Origin: Rhizobacter sp.
GTDB lineage: Bacteria > Pseudomonadota > Gammaproteobacteria > Burkholderiales > Burkholderiaceae_C
DNA: 9,118 nucleotides
Direction: 5' to 3'
NCBI GenBank assembly: GCA_014380155.1
Contig: JACMKJ010000356.1
Span: 1 to 9,118 of the forward strand
Shown: piece after piece, positions 1-5,352 of the stretch
Numbering within the stretch: position 1 is the stretch's first letter
Layout: the number at the start of each line of letters is the position of its first letter
Notes under the pieces: model-generated
What the model was told of the DNA's origin: nothing
The model's input: only the letters and a program-made list of their open reading frames with translations
The model's database searches: none
Position numbers and translations under genes: made by a program

Positions 1-85
1 CGTCCTACGACCATCGCGGCGATCGTCCTACCTGGCGTTTGACTGGCCAGGTCCACGCTGATGCCTGTCTCTGAAGGGGGTGCGC

Positions 86-307
86 ATGTCGACAAGATGC
101 ATCGTTTTTCATAAGGGTTATGCCATCAAGACGCGCTGCTCGGGTGTCGAACATGACCGCTTTGAGGCGAGCTTCTCGGTGTTCCCACCGGTTGGTGCTG
201 ATCCGTGCTGGCAACGCTTTGCTCGATGCTCATTCGCGAGTGCAGATGCGGCAACCCGAGATGCAATGTGCGTCGCCATCGCATGGATCGATCAAGACTG
301 CCCGTGA
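86..307 (+). CDS. Small hypothetical protein, 73 aa
   Basis: I do not recognise this protein by name. It is a short soluble polypeptide with no signal peptide or membrane segment. It has an N-terminal stretch CIVFHKGYAIKTRC and ends in AIAWIDQDCP. This layout (a basic/aromatic beta-like start, a middle F-rich strand, then an alanine-rich helix closing with W-[IV]-D) resembles small uncharacterised proteins I associate with Burkholderiales, but that is recollection and not a search result. The ATG at 86 is chosen because an AAGGGGG Shine-Dalgarno (74-80) lies 5 nt upstream. A GTG at 80 is in frame but overlaps that ribosome binding site. Codon third positions are moderately GC-rich and there are few rare codons, which favours a real gene. 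It is the only plus-strand gene in the window and stands alone, so context gives no function. Confidence 0.55.
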   Translation: MSTRCIVFHKGYAIKTRCSGVEHDRFEASFSVFPPVGADPCWQRFARCSFASADAATRDAMCVAIAWIDQDCP

Positions 308-339
308 GTTGAGATGTGTGTCGCCCCGACGCTTGCAGG

Positions 340-518
340 TCAGGCTGCCAGCCTTTGCGGCTCAGCGTTCCAACCCACGGGGATGAAGCCGAACAACCAA
401 GCCACGGCCTGGGCCGGAGTCCAGTCTTCGTGCCATCCATCTTGTGCCTGGTGCGAATGCGCCTACCAGGTGGGGTCTCGCTGTCCACGATCCACTGGTA
501 GTAACCGACTTGCTTCAT
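340..518 (-). pseudogene. Possible frameshifted remnant of a small gene
   Basis: Reading from an ATG at 518, the first ~29 codons (starting MKQVGYYQWIVDSE, then a basic stretch ending HKMDG) look like real coding sequence with GC-rich third positions. The 'YYxW...G+R..TR.KM' pattern recalls the start of small uncharacterised Burkholderiales proteins. After about position 430 this frame becomes arginine/proline/serine-rich and stops looking like protein. A neighbouring frame then becomes convincing (HEDWTPAQAVAWLFGFIPVG) and ends at a TGA at 340-342. That second frame has a TAG just upstream and no start codon of its own. The simplest reading is one small gene of about 60 codons broken by a single frameshift near 430-445. 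No Shine-Dalgarno is visible before the ATG. A chance open frame is a real alternative. Confidence 0.28.
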
Positions 519-559
519 GGGGGCAGGTTAGCGTGCCCGGTGGCTCACCCGCCGATACT

Positions 560-595
560 GGATATTCGCCAGCGTCGAATATCTGGCGAATATCC
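560..595. repeat. Perfect 13-bp inverted repeat with an additional half-site
   Basis: The arms at 560-572 (GGATATTCGCCAG) and 583-595 (CTGGCGAATATCC) are perfect reverse complements, separated by 10 nt. The spacer contains a further CGAATAT (576-582), so the element carries three copies of one 7-mer: ATATTCG at 562-568, and CGAATAT at 576-582 and 587-593. The last two are direct repeats 11 bp apart, one helical turn. No T-run follows on either strand, so it is not an intrinsic terminator. The arrangement looks like a binding site for a dimeric regulator, such as an XRE-family or antitoxin-type repressor, but no such gene is in the window. Confidence 0.7.
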
Positions 596-603
596 GCCCC
601 AAT

Positions 604-635
604 GAAAACGGGCCCTGCATCGCTGCAAGGCCCGT
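604..635 (-). terminator. Intrinsic terminator after tRNA-Asn
   Basis: On the minus strand ACGGGCC (635-629) pairs with GGCCCGT (614-608). Inside it TGCA/TGCA (627-624 with 619-616) forms four more pairs around a 4-nt loop, with one C-A mismatch between the two blocks. The stem runs straight into TTTTC (608-604). It begins 7 nt past the CCA of the tRNA, and is probably also the end of any transcript reading through from the receptor gene. Confidence 0.85.
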
Positions 636-641
636 GAATAG

Positions 642-717
642 TGGCTCCTCGACCTGGGCTCGAACCAGGGACCTACGGATTAACAGTCCGGCGCTCTACC
701 AACTGAGCTATCGAGGA
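642..717 (-). tRNA. tRNA-Asn (anticodon GTT)
   Basis: On the minus strand the 76-nt gene starts at 717 with TCCTCGA, which pairs with TCGAGGA (652-646) as a 7-bp acceptor stem. This is followed by discriminator G (645) and an encoded CCA (644-642). The D arm contains AGCTCAGTTGGTAGAGC. The anticodon loop CTGTTAA lies at 686-680 with GTT at 684-682, and the T arm carries the standard GGTTCGAGCC. GTT reads AAC and AAU, the asparagine codons. The gene lies 35 nt downstream of the TonB receptor stop codon on the same strand, with its own -10 box in that gap and an intrinsic terminator directly after it. Confidence 0.97.
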
Positions 718-727
718 ACAGCCTCGA

Positions 728-733
728 ATTATA
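728..733 (-). promoter_or_regulatory. -10 box of the tRNA-Asn promoter
   Basis: Minus-strand TATAAT (733-728) matches the sigma-70 -10 consensus exactly and sits 10 nt before the mature tRNA 5' end, leaving a leader of only a few nucleotides. The sequence between it and the tRNA (TCGAGGC) is GC-rich, as is common for stringently controlled stable-RNA promoters. The -35 region would fall at about 750-757, overlapping the receptor stop codon (753-755), and matches TTGACA poorly. Confidence 0.6.
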
Positions 734-752
734 GCTGGAGTTTTTGGGCTGC

Positions 753-2891
753 TTACAGGCTCATTTCCACAGAAACGCGGAAGGTGCGCGCAGCAATCGG
801 GTAGAGGTACACGTGTCCGAATTGGAAAGGCGATTCACGCCAGGCGCGGCGGTCGAACAGGTTGTCGACACCGGCGCGCCAGATGAGGCTGCCGCTGTCG
901 AGCTTCTGTTCATAACGCGCCGACAGATCGGCTACGCCATACCCCGGAATGCTCACGCTGTTGTCGGCCAGCACCATGCGGCTGCTCACGCCCTGTGCGT
1001 CGGCTTGCACGCTCAGGCCGGGCAGGGCGGGCACCAGGTAGCGTACTTGCAATTTCAGGGTGCGTTCGGGCACGTTGGTCGGGCGCTTGCCGTTGGCGTC
1101 TGGTGTGGCGACGCTGCCGTGGCGGCGCGCATGCAGTGCTTGTGCGCCGCCTTGAAACACCCAGGCACCGGAACGCCATGCCGCGTTGGCCTCGATGCCC
1201 TGGTGCTGGGCGTCGCCGTCTTCACCACGCACTCTGTCCTTGTCTCCCCAGGTCGGGCGAACGATGCTGAACCATGCGAAGCCCCAGTTCGCATTCGGCG
1301 TGCCGACTTTGAGCCCGGCTTCGAACTGTTGGCTCTTGGCCGCGGGCAGGGCCTCGCCGGGGTTGTCGTAGAGGCTCGATCGGTTGGGCACCACCTCGCT
1401 TTCGATGCCCTGGCCCCAGCTGGCATAGAGCATCTGGTCGGGCGCGAAGGTGTAGCTCGCGGCGACCCACGGGGTGCTGAACGACTGCGGGTAGCTGGTG
1501 GGACCAGAGCCGTTCGTGCGCACCGATTCGCGCTTCAGCTGCGTGTAGCGCAGACCCAGCCACAGGGTGAGGCTGTCGTTGAGCTTCATGGCGTCGCGCA
1601 CGAACAGCTCGCTGGAGCGCTCGTCGCGGTTGGTGCCGGTGTCGTTGAGGCTGTTGTTGGGGTAGGTGGCCAGCGTGCCGTCGACATTGCCGATGCCCGA
1701 GGGCACGGACTCGAACGGCGTGGCGAAGCTGCGGTCGAAGGTCTGCGCGCCGAAGCGGTTCTTGACCTTGCTGAACAAGGTACCGACCAACCAGGTGTGC
1801 TGCAGGCCACCGGCGTTGGTTTCGCCATGCGCCGCCAGCTCGAGCGAGTCGGTGCGGCGGCGCTCGTTTTCGCTGCGGAAGTCGTACAGGTCGTAGGTGC
1901 CGTCGCTGCAATAACGGTCGTAGTTGTCCTCGGCGCTGCAGCCGTAGGGGAAGGCCAAGCGGTCGTCGGTGCGCAGGCGCTGCGTGGCCGCGTGGGCGCT
2001 CAGGCGCCAGCCATCGAGCTTATGCGTGGCGCGCAACGAGGCAGTGTTGGCGTCCATCACGACCGGCTGTGACCAGGCCTGGTTGTTGAGGTTGATGCGC
2101 GGGTCGACGGGCGCCGGCACGTTGGGCCCGAGCAGGCTGAAGCCGGGTTGGCTTGGCTGTGAGCGGTGGCTCGTTTCAAACTCGGCTTCAATCAGCGTGG
2201 CGGCGCCCAGGCGCCAGTCGCCAGCGGCGGCGAGCAGGTGGCGTTTGCCTTTGGCGCTGTAGAGGTGGGGATCGAGGCGCTCGTAGGCTGCGTTCGCCCG
2301 CATGCCAAAGGCGTTTTGCACTCCGAAGCGCTGGCTGATGTCGACGGCCCCACCGACCGAGCCAGGCTCGCGCCAGCCGAGTTGGGCGCTTCGGATCGGC
2401 GCATCAGTGGGGCGCTTGACGACCAGGTTGAGCAGGCCGCCCGGTGCGCTGGTGCCCGCCTGAATGCCGCTGGCCCCCTTCAGCAACTCGATACGCTCCT
2501 TGTTCTGCAACGGGATCGTGGTTTCGGCGTTGATGGGCAGGCCGTCGCGGCGGTAGTTGAAGCGGTTGTCGAGCACGAAGCCGCGCACGGTGAGGAAATC
2601 CCAGTATCCCTCGGCGTTGTAGGCGTCGCTGACCGATGGGTCGATGCGTGCGACGTCGGCAATGCGCTGCACGTCGCGGTCGCGCAGTTGCGTGTTCGAG
2701 AACACGCTGGCTTGCAGCGGTGTCTGCGACAACGGAATGTCGCCCCAGCCCGACACGCTGACCACCGGCTCGGCGCGGCCGGTGACGGTGACAGGTGCGA
2801 GGGTGCTTTGTGCGTGGGCGCCGGCCACGACGCAAAGCGCGGCGGCAGCAATGGGTGTGGGAGAAAAGCGGAATGAGCGAATGGTTGCCAT
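753..2891 (-). CDS. TonB-dependent outer-membrane receptor, TPP-riboswitch controlled (probable thiamin/precursor uptake)
   Basis: This 712-aa protein imports a scarce ligand across the outer membrane using TonB energy. Residues 1-27 are a signal peptide ending AHA, with cleavage likely before Q28. A TonB-box-like stretch LAPVTVTG follows at 31-38. The plug domain covers about 50-165, with TVRGF at 101-105, RIELLKGASGIQAG at 133-146 and the GG-LLNLVVKRP end at 151-161. The rest is an alternating beta-barrel ending in FRVSVEMSL. By family it would be called a TonB-dependent siderophore receptor. However, a TPP riboswitch heads its transcript, and such receptors are predicted to take up thiamin or its precursors. 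No Fur-box or iron gene is seen nearby. The last residue is Leu rather than the usual aromatic. The start codon lies inside an 8-bp hairpin and lacks a good Shine-Dalgarno. It has no operon partner except the downstream tRNA. The ligand is an inference; the family is certain. Confidence 0.93.
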   Translation of the reverse strand: MATIRSFRFSPTPIAAAALCVVAGAHAQSTLAPVTVTGRAEPVVSVSGWGDIPLSQTPLQASVFSNTQLRDRDVQRIADVARIDPSVSDAYNAEGYWDFLTVRGFVLDNRFNYRRDGLPINAETTIPLQNKERIELLKGASGIQAGTSAPGGLLNLVVKRPTDAPIRSAQLGWREPGSVGGAVDISQRFGVQNAFGMRANAAYERLDPHLYSAKGKRHLLAAAGDWRLGAATLIEAEFETSHRSQPSQPGFSLLGPNVPAPVDPRINLNNQAWSQPVVMDANTASLRATHKLDGWRLSAHAATQRLRTDDRLAFPYGCSAEDNYDRYCSDGTYDLYDFRSENERRRTDSLELAAHGETNAGGLQHTWLVGTLFSKVKNRFGAQTFDRSFATPFESVPSGIGNVDGTLATYPNNSLNDTGTNRDERSSELFVRDAMKLNDSLTLWLGLRYTQLKRESVRTNGSGPTSYPQSFSTPWVAASYTFAPDQMLYASWGQGIESEVVPNRSSLYDNPGEALPAAKSQQFEAGLKVGTPNANWGFAWFSIVRPTWGDKDRVRGEDGDAQHQGIEANAAWRSGAWVFQGGAQALHARRHGSVATPDANGKRPTNVPERTLKLQVRYLVPALPGLSVQADAQGVSSRMVLADNSVSIPGYGVADLSARYEQKLDSGSLIWRAGVDNLFDRRAWRESPFQFGHVYLYPIAARTFRVSVEMSL

Positions 2892-2918
2892 CGTGGTGTC
2901 CAGAAAAAATCGATGGCA
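2886..2918 (-). promoter_or_regulatory. Hairpin sequestering the receptor start codon
   Basis: On the minus strand TGCCATCG (2918-2911) is the exact reverse complement of CGATGGCA (2893-2886), which contains the ATG at 2891-2889. The 17-nt loop holds a T6 run and the only weak ribosome-binding candidate (CTGGAC). Eight uninterrupted pairs over the initiation codon would block ribosome loading. This suits a translational expression platform for the TPP riboswitch upstream. The pairing is seen; the switching role is inferred. Confidence 0.6.
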
Positions 2919-2928
2919 GGTCGGCGGG

Positions 2929-2968
2929 CACGAAGCGCAAGGCCGTGAGAACGGCCCGGGCTTCGGTG
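2929..2968 (-). promoter_or_regulatory. Compound hairpin between TPP aptamer and start-codon hairpin
   Basis: The inner stem GGCCGT/ACGGCC (2956-2951 with 2946-2941) closes a TCTC tetraloop. An outer stem pairs CAC-GAAGC (2968-2960, one bulged C) with GCTTCGTG (2936-2929). It starts immediately after the aptamer's closing strand, and no T-run follows it, so it is a structural spacer or part of the expression platform and not a terminator. Confidence 0.5.
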
Positions 2969-3070
2969 CTTGCTTCCCTGCGCGAGGATTACCTCAATCA
3001 GGTTCAAAGGGACTCTCTCAGTCAAACACCCCGTCTTGTTTCAGACAGGATGCTCAACACCCCTAGCGAG
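2969..3070 (-). ncRNA. TPP (THI-box) riboswitch aptamer
   Basis: The minus strand carries the thiamin pyrophosphate aptamer signatures in order: GGGGTG (3063-3058), CTGAGA (3021-3016), CCC then ACCTGAT (3003-2997), TAAT in the P5 loop, and GCGCAGGGA (2983-2975). P2 is AGGG (3064-3061) with CCCT (3011-3008). P5 is TGAG/CTCG around G-TAAT-C, a compensated variant of the usual CTGG/CCAG. P3 is unusually long: 15 consecutive pairs (3057-3043 with 3036-3022, five of them G-U) closed by a GAAACA loop. P1 is short, TCGCT-side with AGC-side, and contains a mismatch. The aptamer begins 31 nt past the upstream reductase stop codon and controls the TonB receptor gene that starts at 2891. Confidence 0.95.
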
Positions 3071-3096
3071 TGCAGCGCAGAACGCGCAGCGGACGG

Positions 3097-3102
3097 ATTA
3101 TC
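3097..3102 (-). promoter_or_regulatory. Possible -10 box for the riboswitch/receptor transcript
   Basis: Minus-strand GATAAT (3102-3097) differs from TATAAT at one base and overlaps the stop codons of the upstream gene (TGATAA). A start about 7 nt downstream would leave roughly 20 nt before aptamer stem P1. No convincing -35 hexamer is found 16-18 nt upstream. No intrinsic terminator separates the upstream operon, so read-through is an alternative source of this RNA. Confidence 0.3.
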
Positions 3103-4201
3103 AGTCGAAAGTGGGCGTCTCCACGCCGAGCACCTTGTGCAACTTCGGGCTGGTGGTCGTGTACTGCAGGTGAATGCGTTTGTCCGGGAAGATGTAGGGC
3201 GCCGCACCAAAGGCCGCCAGCGCTGCCTCGTGGAAGCCCGACAGGATCAGCTTTTTCTTGCCCGGGTAGGTGTTGACGTCGCCCACGGCAAAGATGCCGG
3301 GTGTGTTGGTTTCGAACTTCTCGGTGTCGACCACGATCTGCTTTCGCTCGAGGTTCAAACCCCACTCCGCGATGGGGCCGAGCTTTGGCGAGAGCCCAAA
3401 GAAAACCATCAACACGTCGAGCGGCACCAGGCGGGTGATGCCGTCGCTGCCGGTGACCTTGAGGTGGGTGAGCTTGCCGTCGGCCTCTTCGATGCCGCTG
3501 ACCTGGCCGACGAGAAACTGCATCTCATACGCGTCACACAGCTCGCGCATCTTGGCCACGCTGGCAGGTGCTGCCTTGAAGCCATCGCGCCGGTGGATCA
3601 GGATCACGCTCTCGGCCTTGTGAGGGCCTTCTTGTACAAAGTTGAGACACCAGTCGAGCGCCGAGTCGCCGCCGCCCACGATCACCAGGTTCTTGCCGGC
3701 GAACTGCGAAGGGTTCTTGACGCGGTAGTGCAGCTGCGTGCCGTCGTATTTGTCGAGCCCGTCGACGCGCAGCAGGCGCGGCTGGAACGAGCCCACGCCG
3801 CCGGCGATGAAGATGGTCTTGGTGAGAAAGCGCGTGCCTTTGGACGTTTCCACACAGAAGCGGCCATCGTCCTGCCTTTGCACCACGGTGACTTCTTGCC
3901 CCAGGTGGAAGGTCGCGCCGAAAGGCTCGATCTGCTTGAGCAGGTTGTCGGTCAGCTCCTTGCCGGTGCACACCGGCACGGCAGGGATGTCGTAGATCGG
4001 CTTGTCGGGGTAGAGCTCGATGCACTGGCCGCCGGGGTAGGCGAGCGAGTCGATGATGTGGGCCTTGATCTCCAAGAGGCCCAATTCGAACACCTGGAAC
4101 AGACCCACGGGACCTGCGCCCACGATGACCGCATCGGTTTCGATGGGGCCGTCGTGTGTGCCAGCGGTTTTGGCGATCTCCACGTTGGCGTTCGGTTCCA
4201 T
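3101..4201 (-). CDS. Ferredoxin--NADP+ reductase, thioredoxin-reductase-like
   Basis: This 366-aa FAD flavoprotein transfers electrons between NADPH and ferredoxin. The FAD-binding GAGPVG is at 28-33, followed by the family's YPGGQC at 55-60. The NADPH-binding GGGDSA is at 176-181 with HRR at 203-205 for the 2'-phosphate. The second FAD motif GDVNTYPGKKKLILSGF spans 307-323. The CxxC redox pair of true thioredoxin reductases is absent. A C-terminal extension with YTTTSPKLHKVLG at 347-359 is typical of the YumC-type ferredoxin reductases, which are usually about 330-370 aa. The ATG at 4201 lies 16 nt after the fdxA stop codon, so the two are very likely cotranscribed and the neighbouring ferredoxin is the natural partner. 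No strong Shine-Dalgarno is visible. It is the last gene of the cys operon, ending in tandem stops TGA-TAA. Confidence 0.93.
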   Translation of the reverse strand: MEPNANVEIAKTAGTHDGPIETDAVIVGAGPVGLFQVFELGLLEIKAHIIDSLAYPGGQCIELYPDKPIYDIPAVPVCTGKELTDNLLKQIEPFGATFHLGQEVTVVQRQDDGRFCVETSKGTRFLTKTIFIAGGVGSFQPRLLRVDGLDKYDGTQLHYRVKNPSQFAGKNLVIVGGGDSALDWCLNFVQEGPHKAESVILIHRRDGFKAAPASVAKMRELCDAYEMQFLVGQVSGIEEADGKLTHLKVTGSDGITRLVPLDVLMVFFGLSPKLGPIAEWGLNLERKQIVVDTEKFETNTPGIFAVGDVNTYPGKKKLILSGFHEAALAAFGAAPYIFPDKRIHLQYTTTSPKLHKVLGVETPTFD

Positions 4202-4217
4202 GGCCTGGCGCTGGGTG

Positions 4218-4544
4218 TTACTTGATCAGCTCCGACAGCTTGCCGGTCTTGTCTTTCCAGTCGTCGGCGTCGGGCAGTGGGGTCTTGCGCTTGGTGATGC
4301 TGGGCCAGCCGCTCTTGGCGAGGTCGGCGTTGATCTTGATCATGTGTTGCTGATCGCCCGGCACGTCTTCCTCCGGCATGATCGCGTTGACCGGGCACTC
4401 GGGGATGCACACCGCGCAGTCGATGCACTCGTCGGGGTCGATGGTCAGGAAGTTCGGGCCTTCGCGAAAACAGTCGACGGGACAGACGTCCACGCAGTCG
4501 GTGTATTTGCAGCGGATGCAGGCTTCGGTGACGACGTGGGTCAT
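4218..4544 (-). CDS. fdxA: 7Fe ferredoxin (3Fe-4S/4Fe-4S), FdxA type
   Basis: This 108-aa electron carrier resembles Azotobacter ferredoxin I. Cys9, Cys17 and Cys50 are positioned to hold the 3Fe-4S cluster, and Cys21, Cys40, Cys43 and Cys46 the 4Fe-4S cluster (CIDCAVCIPECP region). Cys12 and Cys25 are the usual extra cysteines. The tail after residue 60 (QHMIKINADLAKSGWPSIT and a charged end) is the C-terminal extension of this class, and the full length matches the family. The ATG (4544-4542) overlaps the cobA TGA as ATGA, which fixes the start and suggests translational coupling. It sits between the siroheme methyltransferase and a ferredoxin reductase inside a sulfate-assimilation operon. 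A role in feeding electrons to sulfite reductase, or possibly to APS reductase, is a reasonable inference. Confidence 0.95.
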   Translation of the reverse strand: MTHVVTEACIRCKYTDCVDVCPVDCFREGPNFLTIDPDECIDCAVCIPECPVNAIMPEEDVPGDQQHMIKINADLAKSGWPSITKRKTPLPDADDWKDKTGKLSELIK

Positions 4545-5350
4545 GGCTCTTGCTTTGAAGAAGTGACGGATGAGGGGGCTTCGCCGGCGGGCGAAGCCTT
4601 GCATTTTAGGGGCTTCAGGGTTTCCACCGGGGCAGTGCACGCCCTGGGAATGGGGGTGTTCAGCGCACGAGCTCCCGCACCCACCGTGACGATGGTCGGC
4701 CGCCCGGCGTGCAGCAGGCCGGCCTGTGCCAGATCTCGCACGCTGTGGTCGCTGTGCAAGGCATCGGGCCAACCAGCGCGAGACACCACGCTCACCGGTG
4801 TTTCAGCCGGCCAGCCCGCATTGGTGAGCTGTCGCGACAGTGCTGCGAGCTGCTTGCCGGCCATGTAGAAAACTTCGGTGTCGGCGGTGCGTGTGGCGTG
4901 GAGATCACCACTGCGCGTCATCGCCGTGGCCAGGCTGATGCTGCGGCCGCTGCCACGTCGCGTGAGCGGGCGTTGGCTGCTGGCGGCCGCGGCGATGGCG
5001 GCGGTGACGCCGGGCACCACTTCGCAGTCGATGCCTTCGTCGGCAAGTGCTTCGAGTTCTTCTTCGAGGCGGCCGAACACGCTCGGGTCGCCGCCCTTGA
5101 GGCGCACCACCGTGTTGACCTCGCGTGCGTACTTCAGGAGCAGGGCGTTGATCGTGGCCTGCCCGGTGCTGTCGCAGAAGCCGCGCTTGCCCACATTCAA
5201 CCAGCGTGCGTTGGGCGCGAGTTCTTTCAGCGCCGGGTCGGTGAGCGCGTCGAACAACACGACGTCGGCCTGCGCGAGCAGGCGTGCGCCGCGCACGGTG
5301 ATCAGGTCGGCGGCCCCTGGCCCTGCTCCGATGAAGATCACCCTGGCCAT
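4541..5350 (-). CDS. cobA: Uroporphyrinogen-III C-methyltransferase (siroheme branch)
   Basis: This 269-aa enzyme adds two SAM-derived methyl groups to uroporphyrinogen III to give precorrin-2, the precursor of the siroheme used by sulfite reductase. The tetrapyrrole-methylase signatures are VIFIGAGPGAADLIT (4-18), VVRLKGGDPSVFGR (81-94) and VVPGVTAAIAAAA (111-123). The catalytic fold ends near residue 228 (GRPTIVTVGAGAR). It lacks the N-terminal dehydrogenase/chelatase domain of full CysG, so precorrin-2 must be oxidised and metallated by another protein. About 40 further residues (230-269) are Pro/Ser/Lys-rich, unlike the family, and are encoded partly by a perfect DNA hairpin. They run until the stop overlaps the fdxA start. 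The ATG at 5350 is 2 nt after the cysN stop, within a TGATCATG junction. Its operon position supports siroheme rather than cobalamin synthesis. Confidence 0.92.
   Translation of the reverse strand: MARVIFIGAGPGAADLITVRGARLLAQADVVLFDALTDPALKELAPNARWLNVGKRGFCDSTGQATINALLLKYAREVNTVVRLKGGDPSVFGRLEEELEALADEGIDCEVVPGVTAAIAAAASSQRPLTRRGSGRSISLATAMTRSGDLHATRTADTEVFYMAGKQLAALSRQLTNAGWPAETPVSVVSRAGWPDALHSDHSVRDLAQAGLLHAGRPTIVTVGAGARALNTPIPRACTAPVETLKPLKCKASPAGEAPSSVTSSKQEP
4577..4598. repeat. Perfect 9-bp hairpin in the cobA 3' end
   Basis: GGCTTCGCC (4577-4585) and GGCGAAGCC (4590-4598) are exact reverse complements around a 4-nt loop. In the direction of the operon no T-run follows, so it should not terminate transcription there. 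It may stabilise or process the mRNA between cobA and fdxA. On the plus strand it is followed by TTGCATTTT, an imperfect terminator for antisense transcripts only. Confidence 0.6.
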
Positions 5351-5352
5351 GA

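Noticed and set aside
343..355. AGGCT-GCC-AGCCT hairpin as a terminator after the small plus-strand gene
   Set aside because: It has only five pairs with a 3-nt loop and three T residues after it, too weak to claim.
126..518. Full 130-codon minus-strand frame as an intact gene
   Set aside because: After about 29 codons the composition becomes implausible, and the left part overlaps the better-supported gene at 86-307. Only the 340-518 remnant is kept, at low confidence.
744..2072. 442-codon plus-strand open frame opposite the TonB receptor
   Set aside because: It is antisense to a certain gene, rich in Val/Ala/Gly/Arg in the way high-GC shadow frames are, and shows no family motif or ribosome binding site.
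2166..2876. 236-codon plus-strand open frame over the receptor's N-terminal part
   Set aside because: It is a shadow of the receptor reading frame with no recognisable domain and no start signal.
2905..2910. T6 run in the receptor leader as an intrinsic terminator of the riboswitch
   Set aside because: No GC-rich stem lies immediately before it. The nearest hairpin (2929-2968) is about 19 nt away, and the run instead forms the loop of the start-codon hairpin.
3101..4201. Reading the flavoprotein as a true thioredoxin reductase
   Set aside because: The CxxC redox pair between the nucleotide-binding motifs is absent and the protein has the C-terminal extension of ferredoxin reductases.
2795..4225. 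476-codon plus-strand open frame across the riboswitch, reductase gene and part of the receptor
   Set aside because: It runs antisense through the TPP aptamer and a clear flavoprotein gene. The length comes from GC-rich codon structure on the opposite strand.
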